Part shown: in pieces, positions 20,555 through 29,014 of the stretch
Layout of the letters: the number at the start of each line of letters is the position of its first letter
Numbering within the stretch: position 1 is the stretch's first letter
Assembly: GCA_037892935.1 (NCBI GenBank)
Contig: JAYXKI010000019.1
Coordinates: forward strand, 124,001-188,000
Source: Phlebopus portentosus
Lineage: Eukaryota > Basidiomycota > Agaricomycetes > Boletales > Boletinellaceae
DNA: 64,000 nt
Direction of reading: 5' to 3'
Notes under the pieces: model-generated
Seen by the model: only the letters and a program-made list of their open reading frames with translations
What the model was told of the DNA's origin: nothing
The model's database searches: none
Translations under genes and position numbers: made by a program

Positions 20555-23500
20555 TCATAAGTTGGATTCGGCGTCTAGGTCATCCGCCGCGGTCTCTTGT
20601 GCTAGGTTGTCGAGTTCCGGCGTGGATTTCTGAGTGAGGTCTTCGACTGAGTCGATGATTCGAGTGCGTGCGTGGTAGGGGATAACTCTGAATGCTGCGT
20701 AACGAAGTGCTGAAATGGCGCCGTTTGCTTCGGCGAGAACGTAGGATCCTCCTTTGGTTCGCCGCACGACAATCATGGGCCCTAGGTACTTCGGCTTTGT
20801 CTTCCTGTTCAGCTCGTTTTCGATCTGGGAGTTCCGGACCAGCACAAGTGAGCCGGGGGCGAAATTGTAATCTTTAATTGTTGCGGCGTGGGTTTTCTCG
20901 AAGTCCTGTATGGATTTGAAACGCCCCTGGATGACGGATTCCTTGACTCGTTGGAGGTCCTCGGGACGTTTCTGGAGTGCCCTTGCTCTCGCCGCGATGA
21001 GTTGTGCGTCGGACATCTTGGAGGTGACCGCCGGCGAGATGTACGTCTGTTCGGCGAGGTCGAAGGGGAGTACTGGTTCGACGCCGTGGGCCATAAAGTA
21101 TGGGCTATAGCCTGTGCGGCGTTGAATCGTGATTCGTTCGGCCCAAATGGCGTGGTATATGTGCTGGGACCACTTGTCTGGGCTTGAGTCGGCGAGCTTC
21201 ATTAGGGTTTCTCTAAGGTCCCGGTGTCGCCGCTCAATGATTCCGTTGGCTCTTGAGTTGTACGGCGAGATTCGAATGTGCTGGACATTGTATTTGGCGA
21301 GAAGGCGGGGTAGGTCCTTGGAGAATGAGGCGCCGTTGTCGGTTACGATCTCCTCGACTCGTCCCCATCTTGACAAGATATCTTCAAAAACGAAGCGTGC
21401 TATCGAGGCGGCGTTATCTTTGCGCAGCGTTCGGAATTCGGGGTATCCGGTGAGGGAGTCTCGGGCCTGAACGATATACTTGAATCCGCCGGAGGGCGGC
21501 ATTAACATGACGTCTATATGCACCCTGGAGAATAGCGGCGCGGGCGTCGGGCTTTGCGGCGTGGTATATATTTTCGTAAACTGCCTCGTTTGGCATTGGT
21601 GGCAGGTTCTGATATACCATTTGATGTCCTGATGCATTCCTGGCCACCAGAATCGGTCTTGAATCGTTGTTCTGACAGAGAAGAAGCCTTTGTGGCCGAG
21701 TTCGTCGTGGGCAGTTCTGATAATGGAAATTCGGCGTTCCGGCGGAATAACGAGTGCGGCGTGACCTTTGTCGTTCTTTCTGTAGAGTTCGCCGTGCTGT
21801 AGGAAGAAACGAGTGGCTCGGCGTACGAACTGTTTGAATTGGGCGTCTGAAAAATCGGCGGGGCGGGATGGGGCGGCGAGAAATTTCTTGATACAATCGA
21901 GGTCTTTGAATCCTTTTTGTGAGGCTTTGTGATCGGGGAGTTGTACGGGTTCGCTGTTTGGGGTATAGGCCGTGTCGGAAAGGTCTTGGTTTAGGAAGGA
22001 GTATTGATGGTCGATCCATTCTTCGAAGCCTTCGTCTCGCGGCGGATCGGTTTGTGCGGCGCCGCGGCGTGATAGGCCGTCTGGGCCGAGGTGTTTGGGC
22101 GCCGGCGTATGAATGATCGTGAAATTGAAAAGTAAGATGCCGGCGATCCATCTATTGATAGTGGCGTTGGGTTGGAGGTCTGGGTTGTTAATCATGCCTT
22201 TAATATAGCTGGCGTCGACTTCGACGAAAAAGTGATCGATGCCGACGAGGTATATGCGCGCCTCATATAGAGCTCTGAAGAGGCCGAAGAGTTCTAGCTT
22301 CGCCTGGGAGTAGTTTCGTTCTCTGTTGTTCCAAGTTCCGGACATGAAACGGGATGGGACCCTTTCGCCGTTTTCGCCGAGCTGTAACAAGATGGCGCCG
22401 TAGCCATGAACGGAGGAGTCTACACAGAAATGAACAGGTTGTCCTGACTCGTAGTCAATAGAACGAATGGCGCCGGAGGATGCTACGGCGTGTTTTAGTA
22501 GATCCATAGATCGGCGGGCGTCTTCGTCGAATAGGAAGGGCTGGTCTTTGCAGAGTAGTTTGTTGAGACCGGCGGATAGTCTGGCGTAGTTCTTCACGAA
22601 GTGTCTAAGGACGCCGGCCGTACCTAAGAATGCCCGAACATCGTGGACATCCCGCGGCGGAGGCCAATCCATTATCGCCTTGACCCTGGATGCGTCTGGG
22701 ACTCGGCCGGCGTAATTACAGGTGTGTCCTACAATGACTGCTTCTGGTGCGGCGATGATGAGTTTCTTACCCGAGACAGTGGCGCCGACTACTTTGAGGC
22801 GTTGGAGGACGCGGTTGACGTCGTTGAGATGTTCCCAGATGAAGCGGCGGATGTTCGGGTTCCCCGGAATGGTTTCGTAGTTTCCGGCGGCGAGCTCGTA
22901 TCGGGATTTAGGCCCTTTTACAGGAATATTGTCGATGTATGGGATACAGACGTGGGGTATTTCATCTTTGAGTACGAAGGTGACGTCGGCGTGCATAATT
23001 TGTTGCGAGTTGGTGTATCCCATAGGAATCGACGTGAGGCGAAACGCGCCGAGAGGTGTTTGGAATGTTGTGAGGTCGCGGGATCGTACGTCGAGCTTTC
23101 TCTGGTCGAAGGCGACGAATAGATCGAGTGTGGTGTAGCAGGCATGGCCGCCGAAGGTCTCGGCGATGTGTTCTGTGGGGTAAGGGACGGAGGGGTCGCG
23201 TATGGAGACTTTGTTGAGTGGCTGGAGGTCGTGTACAAGTCGAAGGGATTTTCCATCCTTTTTAACGACGCAGAACCATCGGGAGCGGTAAGAGGAATTG
23301 GACGGCTCGTAGACGCCGGAGTTAATTTTGTCTTTGATTATGCGAACTACTTCGTTGAAGATCCCCGGCGGAATAGGGATGTTTTTCATTACCCACGGCG
23401 TATGGTCGACAGTAGGAATTAGAACCGGCGCGAAGTATTGATAGTCGAGGGAGCCCTTTTCTGTTTCGTCCCAAGCTAGGCCGTCTTCATGTTGTAGAAG

Positions 23501-24040
23501 GGTCCAGTAGGCGAGATTCTTTTCTTCCTCACTGAGGAAGCCTGTTGGGTCGATGTCTAGGACGTCGAAGCGTTCTTGTGTAAAGCGGCGTCCTGGAATG
23601 AACTCCGGCGGATCGATCGGGAGCTTCGGTAGGTCTGTGAGCGGCTGCGGGTGTGATTTGCGTATGATGCGGTAGTCCTCTGGAAGGGTCGCCGATATAG
23701 GTTTGGTTCGTTGGGCGACCTTTTTGTACTTGTAGGCGTGCCCGGCCGGTTGAGCGGCCGTGGTATTAAGAGTGCTGTTGGAGCGGGGTATTCTGTTGCG
23801 TACGGGGAGTGATTCATCGTCGAAAATAGAGTTAATGAAGAAGGCTGGATGTTTTTGGGCTTTGTTCTGGGCTGTGAAACCCTTTTCGGCGGATCGATCA
23901 GAAAAAGAGGTGGAGATATCTATGGTGCGGGGATTGAAGGCGATAGTTACAGTCGCCGGGCCGTGATGGAGCACATATGCGTCGGGTATGGTTGGGGGTA
24001 TACGCCGCATATGTTCCGGCGGACGCCGCTGGGACGTCAT
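20555..24040 (-). CDS. pol: Gypsy pol: reverse transcriptase, RNase H, integrase (1,161 aa)
   Basis: The order is typical of Ty3/Gypsy. Reverse transcriptase occupies about residues 220-420, with TTLDLFVAFDQ and VVKKDGKSLRLVHDLQPLN. RNase H occupies about 540-660, with FCVDSSVHGYGAIL. Integrase occupies about 760-960: zinc-binding HDELGH and CHQC, core HIDVM, VTDNG and GIIERRHRD. The reverse transcriptase catalytic box reads YIDN (residues 368-371, bases 22939-22928) where the family has Y/F-x-D-D. The second Asp is therefore Asn (AAT instead of GAT/GAC), which would be expected to weaken or abolish polymerisation. The reading frame is otherwise full length. The ATG at 24040 overlaps the gag-pro stop as ATGA. 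Confidence 0.93.
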   Translation of the reverse strand: MTSQRRPPEHMRRIPPTIPDAYVLHHGPATVTIAFNPRTIDISTSFSDRSAEKGFTAQNKAQKHPAFFINSIFDDESLPVRNRIPRSNSTLNTTAAQPAGHAYKYKKVAQRTKPISATLPEDYRIIRKSHPQPLTDLPKLPIDPPEFIPGRRFTQERFDVLDIDPTGFLSEEEKNLAYWTLLQHEDGLAWDETEKGSLDYQYFAPVLIPTVDHTPWVMKNIPIPPGIFNEVVRIIKDKINSGVYEPSNSSYRSRWFCVVKKDGKSLRLVHDLQPLNKVSIRDPSVPYPTEHIAETFGGHACYTTLDLFVAFDQRKLDVRSRDLTTFQTPLGAFRLTSIPMGYTNSQQIMHADVTFVLKDEIPHVCIPYIDNIPVKGPKSRYELAAGNYETIPGNPNIRRFIWEHLNDVNRVLQRLKVVGATVSGKKLIIAAPEAVIVGHTCNYAGRVPDASRVKAIMDWPPPRDVHDVRAFLGTAGVLRHFVKNYARLSAGLNKLLCKDQPFLFDEDARRSMDLLKHAVASSGAIRSIDYESGQPVHFCVDSSVHGYGAILLQLGENGERVPSRFMSGTWNNRERNYSQAKLELFGLFRALYEARIYLVGIDHFFVEVDASYIKGMINNPDLQPNATINRWIAGILLFNFTIIHTPAPKHLGPDGLSRRGAAQTDPPRDEGFEEWIDHQYSFLNQDLSDTAYTPNSEPVQLPDHKASQKGFKDLDCIKKFLAAPSRPADFSDAQFKQFVRRATRFFLQHGELYRKNDKGHAALVIPPERRISIIRTAHDELGHKGFFSVRTTIQDRFWWPGMHQDIKWYIRTCHQCQTRQFTKIYTTPQSPTPAPLFSRVHIDVMLMPPSGGFKYIVQARDSLTGYPEFRTLRKDNAASIARFVFEDILSRWGRVEEIVTDNGASFSKDLPRLLAKYNVQHIRISPYNSRANGIIERRHRDLRETLMKLADSSPDKWSQHIYHAIWAERITIQRRTGYSPYFMAHGVEPVLPFDLAEQTYISPAVTSKMSDAQLIAARARALQKRPEDLQRVKESVIQGRFKSIQDFEKTHAATIKDYNFAPGSLVLVRNSQIENELNRKTKPKYLGPMIVVRRTKGGSYVLAEANGAISALRYAAFRVIPYHARTRIIDSVEDLTQKSTPELDNLAQETAADDLDAESNL

Positions 24041-27000
24041 TGTCTAGGGGGGCGCTGTTTTTCTGTCCCGGCGCCGCGCTGAATCGTCGGGATCGACATG
24101 GTTTCGTTCGTATCGGGATGAGTAAGGTATAGCGTCTGTTCGCCGTCGGCCTCGTCTATGACCTGCGCCCTAGTGTGTACGAAAAACGGCCGGCCTAATA
24201 GTAACTGAAAGGGGGCCTTTTCGACGACCTGGACTTGGACAACAATAGAGAAGGCGCCTATGGTGAGTCTGACGCGAGGGATGAGTCCCGCCGAGCGTGA
24301 GGTTTGTCTGTCGGCGGTTTCTACTGTGATTGCTTGGCTCATTATCGTCGGGGAGCCGAGGTCCTTCCATACCTCTTTTGGCACGGCGATAAATGTCGAC
24401 CCCGAGTCGAGCAAAGCTTTTACTTCGAATTTATCATCGAGCCAGACCTCGATTTCGCGGAGGGGAATGTTCGGCGGGGCGACGGAAGGATCTTCGTCGC
24501 CGAAGTTAACCGGCGAGGTGGGCCTCGGGATTGAGGCGTACATTGCCATCTCGTGATCAGGATTTTCCCTAATTAGTTCTCGGCGCCCCGTGACGAATTC
24601 TTTGCACTTCTTTCTGATTTCGGGAGAGGCGGCGAGCAGGCTTCGGATCGGCAGGGTGACTTCCGAGTCCAGAATCTTGTCGAAAACGTTCGATACCGCG
24701 GCGTCATCGTATGCTGGTACGGTGGTTCGGTATTGTGGCTTCGGATCCGCCGCGTCGTCCCTGTGCGGCGCCGAGGGCGTCGGCGGCGGGGCCGGGCGTT
24801 GTCCGGGTGGTTTCCCCTTCTTGCCGTTATCTCCCCATTTCGGGTTGGGGTCTCGAGGCGGCTTTCTGGTGGGGATTTTGATTCCGTCGAAAACTTCTCT
24901 GGGGCCTGGCCGTCTTCCGGCGGCGGCGAAGGCATTCTGCGGTTGTTCGGGGGATTCTTCTTGTTCAAAAAGGAGCGCGACTCCGTCGCAGGCATCGTCG
25001 TCTGGGGGGTCTTCTGGGGTGATAGCCTCGAAGTAGTTCGATTCCTGGATTCGCGGCGGCAGGCCGTTCGGCGGATTTGTATTGTAGGCTAAGGGAGGCG
25101 GTGCCCGGTTGAGGCCCTGGTACATAGATTCCTGTGATGGAGGTTGTGACTGATACATGGATTGTTGAGTCGGCGGTTGTCCCTGATATGTAGGATCCTG
25201 CCTCGGCGGAGCGATCCTTGGCGGCGTGTCGGATACGGGCTGAATGGGGAGCTGGACGCCAACTGGTGCGTAGTTTGGATTCTCTATGAAGAGCTTATTA
25301 ATCCTGTCCAGTACTGACATCCCCGGTTCTCCCTGAGGAAGTCGGCCATTGGAGGGGTACAAGTACCCTTTGGCGTCGGCGAGCATGATTCCCCTCTGGA
25401 TCAGGGAGATCTTGGTGGGACAGTCGCGGGTAGAGTGCGTTACACTGGCGCATACGGCGCATTTTCCGTTAAATCTGGCTTGTCGGGGCTGCGGCGGGGC
25501 TCCTGCGGTTGGCGGCGGAGCGCGGCGGTTTGACTTCTCGGTGGCTTCACGGAGGGCGCGCATTTCCTGGATTAGGAGGGACACCCACGGTTCTTCTTGC
25601 TTGACCTGGGGTTGGTTGATGACTCCGTAGGCCGGAGCACCGGGCTGCGGCGGCGGCGTGTACGTCGTAACTTGTGTATAGGTGGGCATGGCCGCTGTCG
25701 CCGCATACATCAGTGGTTGGTCGGCGGTTGTGAGGCAGCCGCCGGTTAGGATGCGTTCTAGTTCTCTTACAACTGTGTCGATGTCCCAGGGCACGCCGGT
25801 AGGGTGGTCATGCTTGACAAACCGCAAATTAAGATCCAGCTCTCTGTTTAGCGTCGGGTGGAGGCCTTCTCTGAACATACGCTTCTGTTCGAACTCTGAT
25901 AGCATGCCGGCGTCGATAAGATACGAGGAGACGGTGATAAAGTTCCTATGGTATTCGCCGAGGGCGGCGGTGTTCAGCATAATTTGGTTGCGGCTTATGT
26001 TAATAAGGTTGTGGAGGTCGCCGAGTGTGTACTGGGTCGTAGCGTTTGGGTAGTACTGTAGGATAGCGTCTTTGAATGCCATAAAGTCGTTTCCTCTCGT
26101 TTCGGGCCTTTTGCACCATAGCTGATCGTCTTTAGCGTCGGCGTAGCATCTTGCCCAAGCGATCATTTGTGCATCTGTTAGGCCGGCGCTTCGTCCAAAT
26201 AGCCGGACTCTGTTAAAGAAGATGGGGATTTCCGCGGGGTCGCCGGAGGCGTTGAACTTCGGCGCGCGGCGGTCTCCCGGGTAGGGCATTGTAGTTCCCG
26301 GCACTGGTGGGTTGGGACCACTTAATGGATGGGTATCTGGGTCACTGAGGTCTGGGAGAGGGGGAAAGGCGCCCGCGGGGGTTGGTGCTGGTGCGGCATA
26401 GGCTGGTGCGGCGGGGGACGGCTGTTGGGGGGGCGGCGGGGTCGATCCTGAGGCTGCGGGGGGCGCGGCGGGAATGCCGGTATGGGTGCTGGTCATTGTT
26501 GGTATCGAGGCCGTCTTAGGAGGTGTACTGGGGGTGGGTGGTTGGGTGTTGTCAATTGGGGGGAGCCGCGGCCTCTGAGCTGGTGTCGGCGGCGTAAGAG
26601 GGGGGGGTGGGGAGAGCCTCGCCGATCGCTCTTCTTCGACGGGGGATAGTGGAGAGTCGGGGGTGATTGCGTGGCCGTGTACGAGGGAGTCGGGGACGTA
26701 AAGGTCGTCGTCCTCCTGTTCTTCTGCGGCAGAGTATAACTGTAGGCCGGTGCGGCGGTGGAGATCTGGGGGGTTGTCTATGTCGGAGAAGAGGTCGGTT
26801 TCGATGGGGCCGGTGGCTGGAGGTTCCTGGAGGGATATTGACAGGTCCTCGATGCCGCCGGGGACACGAACGTGAGTACTGGGGCGAATTTCGGATTCGC
26901 GGAGGTCTTTAGGAACGTGGATGAAACGAGGGGGAATTATAGGCGATATAGGGTGTGCGGCGGCGGTGCTTGCGCTTTCGCCAGGCGGTGGGTTGCGTGT

Positions 27001-27357
27001 AAAAGGAGTGATAGATGCTCTTCTGGGACGCCGGGTGGGTGGGTCGTCTGCGGCGATGGAGGCGCGTCGACGGTTCGGCGCGGACGGAGATCTGGGTGCG
27101 GTGGGACGGGGTTCTTCTGTTCGGCCTCTTGTAAAGAGTGTGGAATAATGGTATGGTTGGCCGGCGGTTGTGGCTGAGGCTGTTTGACTGTTTTCCGCCC
27201 TTCTTTGCAGCCTTAGTGAGTATCGCGTGCCCTTGGAAGGGCCTGAGATCGGTTGGAACGACACCTTTTTACCTCCCTCGCGGTGGGCTCCAAAATGTAG
27301 ACTATCAGACTCTCCTAGACAGGGACAAAGGCGGCGGCGGCGGCGGCGTTCGACCAC
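24037..27357 (-). CDS. gag: Gypsy gag-protease polyprotein (1,106 aa)
   Basis: The N-terminal third is Pro/Ser-rich and disordered. The capsid-like region follows PGDRRAPKFNASGDPAEI (about residue 355). The nucleocapsid has a CCHC knuckle CAVCASVTHSTRDC (about residue 635). An aspartic protease with ALLDSGSTFIAVP lies near 24390-24415. The frame is open from an ATG at 27357, which lies inside the 5' LTR, and it reads without a stop through the primer-binding site. The true start may be there, since transcription starts in the LTR, or at a later Met (MTSTHTG, about residue 290). The stop TGA (24039-24037) overlaps the pol ATG by four bases, favouring stop-and-restart over a classic -1 frameshift signal; that mechanism is inferred. 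Confidence 0.9.
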   Translation of the reverse strand: MVERRRRRRLCPCLGESDSLHFGAHREGGKKVSFQPISGPSKGTRYSLRLQRRAENSQTASATTAGQPYHYSTLFTRGRTEEPRPTAPRSPSAPNRRRASIAADDPPTRRPRRASITPFTRNPPPGESASTAAAHPISPIIPPRFIHVPKDLRESEIRPSTHVRVPGGIEDLSISLQEPPATGPIETDLFSDIDNPPDLHRRTGLQLYSAAEEQEDDDLYVPDSLVHGHAITPDSPLSPVEEERSARLSPPPPLTPPTPAQRPRLPPIDNTQPPTPSTPPKTASIPTMTSTHTGIPAAPPAASGSTPPPPQQPSPAAPAYAAPAPTPAGAFPPLPDLSDPDTHPLSGPNPPVPGTTMPYPGDRRAPKFNASGDPAEIPIFFNRVRLFGRSAGLTDAQMIAWARCYADAKDDQLWCKRPETRGNDFMAFKDAILQYYPNATTQYTLGDLHNLINISRNQIMLNTAALGEYHRNFITVSSYLIDAGMLSEFEQKRMFREGLHPTLNRELDLNLRFVKHDHPTGVPWDIDTVVRELERILTGGCLTTADQPLMYAATAAMPTYTQVTTYTPPPQPGAPAYGVINQPQVKQEEPWVSLLIQEMRALREATEKSNRRAPPPTAGAPPQPRQARFNGKCAVCASVTHSTRDCPTKISLIQRGIMLADAKGYLYPSNGRLPQGEPGMSVLDRINKLFIENPNYAPVGVQLPIQPVSDTPPRIAPPRQDPTYQGQPPTQQSMYQSQPPSQESMYQGLNRAPPPLAYNTNPPNGLPPRIQESNYFEAITPEDPPDDDACDGVALLFEQEESPEQPQNAFAAAGRRPGPREVFDGIKIPTRKPPRDPNPKWGDNGKKGKPPGQRPAPPPTPSAPHRDDAADPKPQYRTTVPAYDDAAVSNVFDKILDSEVTLPIRSLLAASPEIRKKCKEFVTGRRELIRENPDHEMAMYASIPRPTSPVNFGDEDPSVAPPNIPLREIEVWLDDKFEVKALLDSGSTFIAVPKEVWKDLGSPTIMSQAITVETADRQTSRSAGLIPRVRLTIGAFSIVVQVQVVEKAPFQLLLGRPFFVHTRAQVIDEADGEQTLYLTHPDTNETMSIPTIQRGAGTEKQRPPRQ
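27275..27292 (-). other. Candidate primer-binding site
   Basis: Three bases inside the 5' LTR edge the element sense strand reads TGGAGCCCACCGCGAGGG. It begins TGG, as expected for pairing to a tRNA 3' CCA. I could not match it with confidence to a particular tRNA, so the primer is unassigned. Confidence 0.55.
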
Positions 27358-29014
27358 AGGGAGGCGATGTCAAAGGTGTCGAGAGGAAAAAGGGGAGGTC
27401 CTACCAGATCTACAGACTACCTACAGGCTTTCAGAAGCGACACTCAGCTCAGATGTACAAGGATCTGGCCGTTAGGGCAGATCCGCCGCGCCTTCGAATA
27501 ACTCGCCGCGGCGATCCGGGCCTCGGCGACTGTATAGGGATCGCCGAGTCCGACTGAACCGGCGAAGGGGTCGCAGCGGCGGAGTGGGTGCGGGGCCGGC
27601 GGAGGTTCGCACCAGTGCAATTCCGCCTGGTAGTCGGGGAGATGACGTCGGAACGACACAGAGAGGGTGCGGGAGAGAGAGAGTCGACACCACTTAAAAG
27701 GGGAGTAGTGTCGGCGGTGGAACGACGCGGAGGCGGCGGAGGCGGCGAGAAGTGGGAGACTGGACTCAGTCGAAAAGGGGCGCCGGCGCCGACGGAAAGG
27801 GTGAGCACAAGAAGAGTGACAGCTGCGTCGAGGCGTCGACGAAGTATAACAGATGCCTAGAAGAGTGACGGCTGCGTCGAGGCGTTGAGGAAGAATCACA
27901 AATGTTCAGGGGCCGAGCGGCGGCGGAGGCTAGAGAGAGAGAGACGGCGATGCAGATATGAGTGGGACGTCCCCGGAGCGATTACTAGACGAGTGACAGC
28001 TGCGCAGAGGGGAGACGACCAGGGCGGCGAATGAGCTCGGCGGCTTCTATCCTGTGAGATCCGGGGCCACGCCGTCAGGACGGGATCGGCGAGGGCACGT
28101 GACCGGGAGTTCGCCCGATCCGGCTGTCTGATTCTTTTGTATATACTGGTTTCTTGGAGGAGGCTTCTTTACTTGTGGTTGGTCTCTGGTAGCTGCGTTC
28201 TAGAGTGTATATCTGCTGTTTTTTAGGATAGATACATGCTCTCTATATATACTATGAGTCCTTGATAAGAAATATCACTTAAAGCGGCGGGCGGCGAGGC
28301 GTGACAGGCGCGCCGCGACGGCGGGGGCCGCCGCCGAGATGCGCCGCCAAGCCACCAAGACCTAGGGGCGCCCCAATCGGAACGGCGGAGTGCTGGTACG
28401 TCGTGTCGAATGTCGGGGCCGTTCGGATCGGTCAGGGCGCGCTCTATATAGATCTGAAACGCCAAGGGGTCGAATAAAACTAAAAAGGGGAATATACGGA
28501 CGGCCGCCGGGCGCGCTACCACGCTCGGCGTACAATGTGGGATGGTAAGAATATGAAACAATCAACGAAATGGACCTGAGATTGGCTATCGTTCACCCAG
28601 CCGGCGCGGCGGCGGGCATACACCTCCGCGATGGCGCGATATACATCCGCCGCAGCGTATCCGGCCGCCGTGCGAGCACTTCCGAAGCCCGGAGTCACCG
28701 GATTCGGCGGAACCGTTCTTGAGAGAGGCTGGAGAAGGGGAACTAGGATTTGGTCGAAGGGAGGACAAGGTGATCATAAGATAGGAGTGGAGGCGTCGCC
28801 GCCGGTTCGTATGGTCGGCGGCGGCGGCGGCGTGGATGCTGTTCCTAGGCCGCCGAAGGTCCGGCGGCCGCTAAGCAGGCTGTATTATGGGTAACGGCGG
28901 CGAAGGCTGGTTTGCTGACAATAGTACGCGGGGTGTCCTGGGTATGGCATAGGGGAGTACCGCCCTTACAGGCCTGTGCCGCTGGACCGGTACAGGTTAG
29001 TGCGGCGCACTACA
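27296..29014 (-). repeat. 5' LTR of the Gypsy element
   Basis: It is 1,719 bp and collinear with the 3' LTR at a constant offset of 12,777 bases, with six differences seen. It contains the start of the gag reading frame and the same 49-bp tandem duplication (27810-27858 and 27859-27907). Confidence 0.93.

Larger units (their letters stand above)
14519..29014 (-). mobile_element. Ty3/Gypsy LTR retrotransposon with extra sense ORF and antisense gene, 14,496 bp
   Basis: Two 1,719-bp LTRs (14519-16237 and 27296-29014) begin TGTAG and end CTACA. They flank gag-pro and pol on the minus strand, with integrase after RNase H as in Gypsy elements. The target duplication is ACGT (14515-14518 and 29015-29018), or AACGT if the terminal A is counted as shared. 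I saw six differences between LTRs (left positions 14696, 15735, 15743, 15744, 15825, 16096), about 99.6% identity, so insertion is recent. Between pol and the 3' LTR lie about 4.3 kb holding a 529-residue sense ORF and a plus-strand spliced gene. The element is GC-rich and full of CGG/CCG runs, unlike the flanking host DNA. Confidence 0.93.

Noticed and set aside
27275..27292. Assigning the primer-binding site to a particular tRNA
   Set aside because: The 18 bases begin TGG as expected, but I cannot match the rest to a tRNA with confidence without a search.
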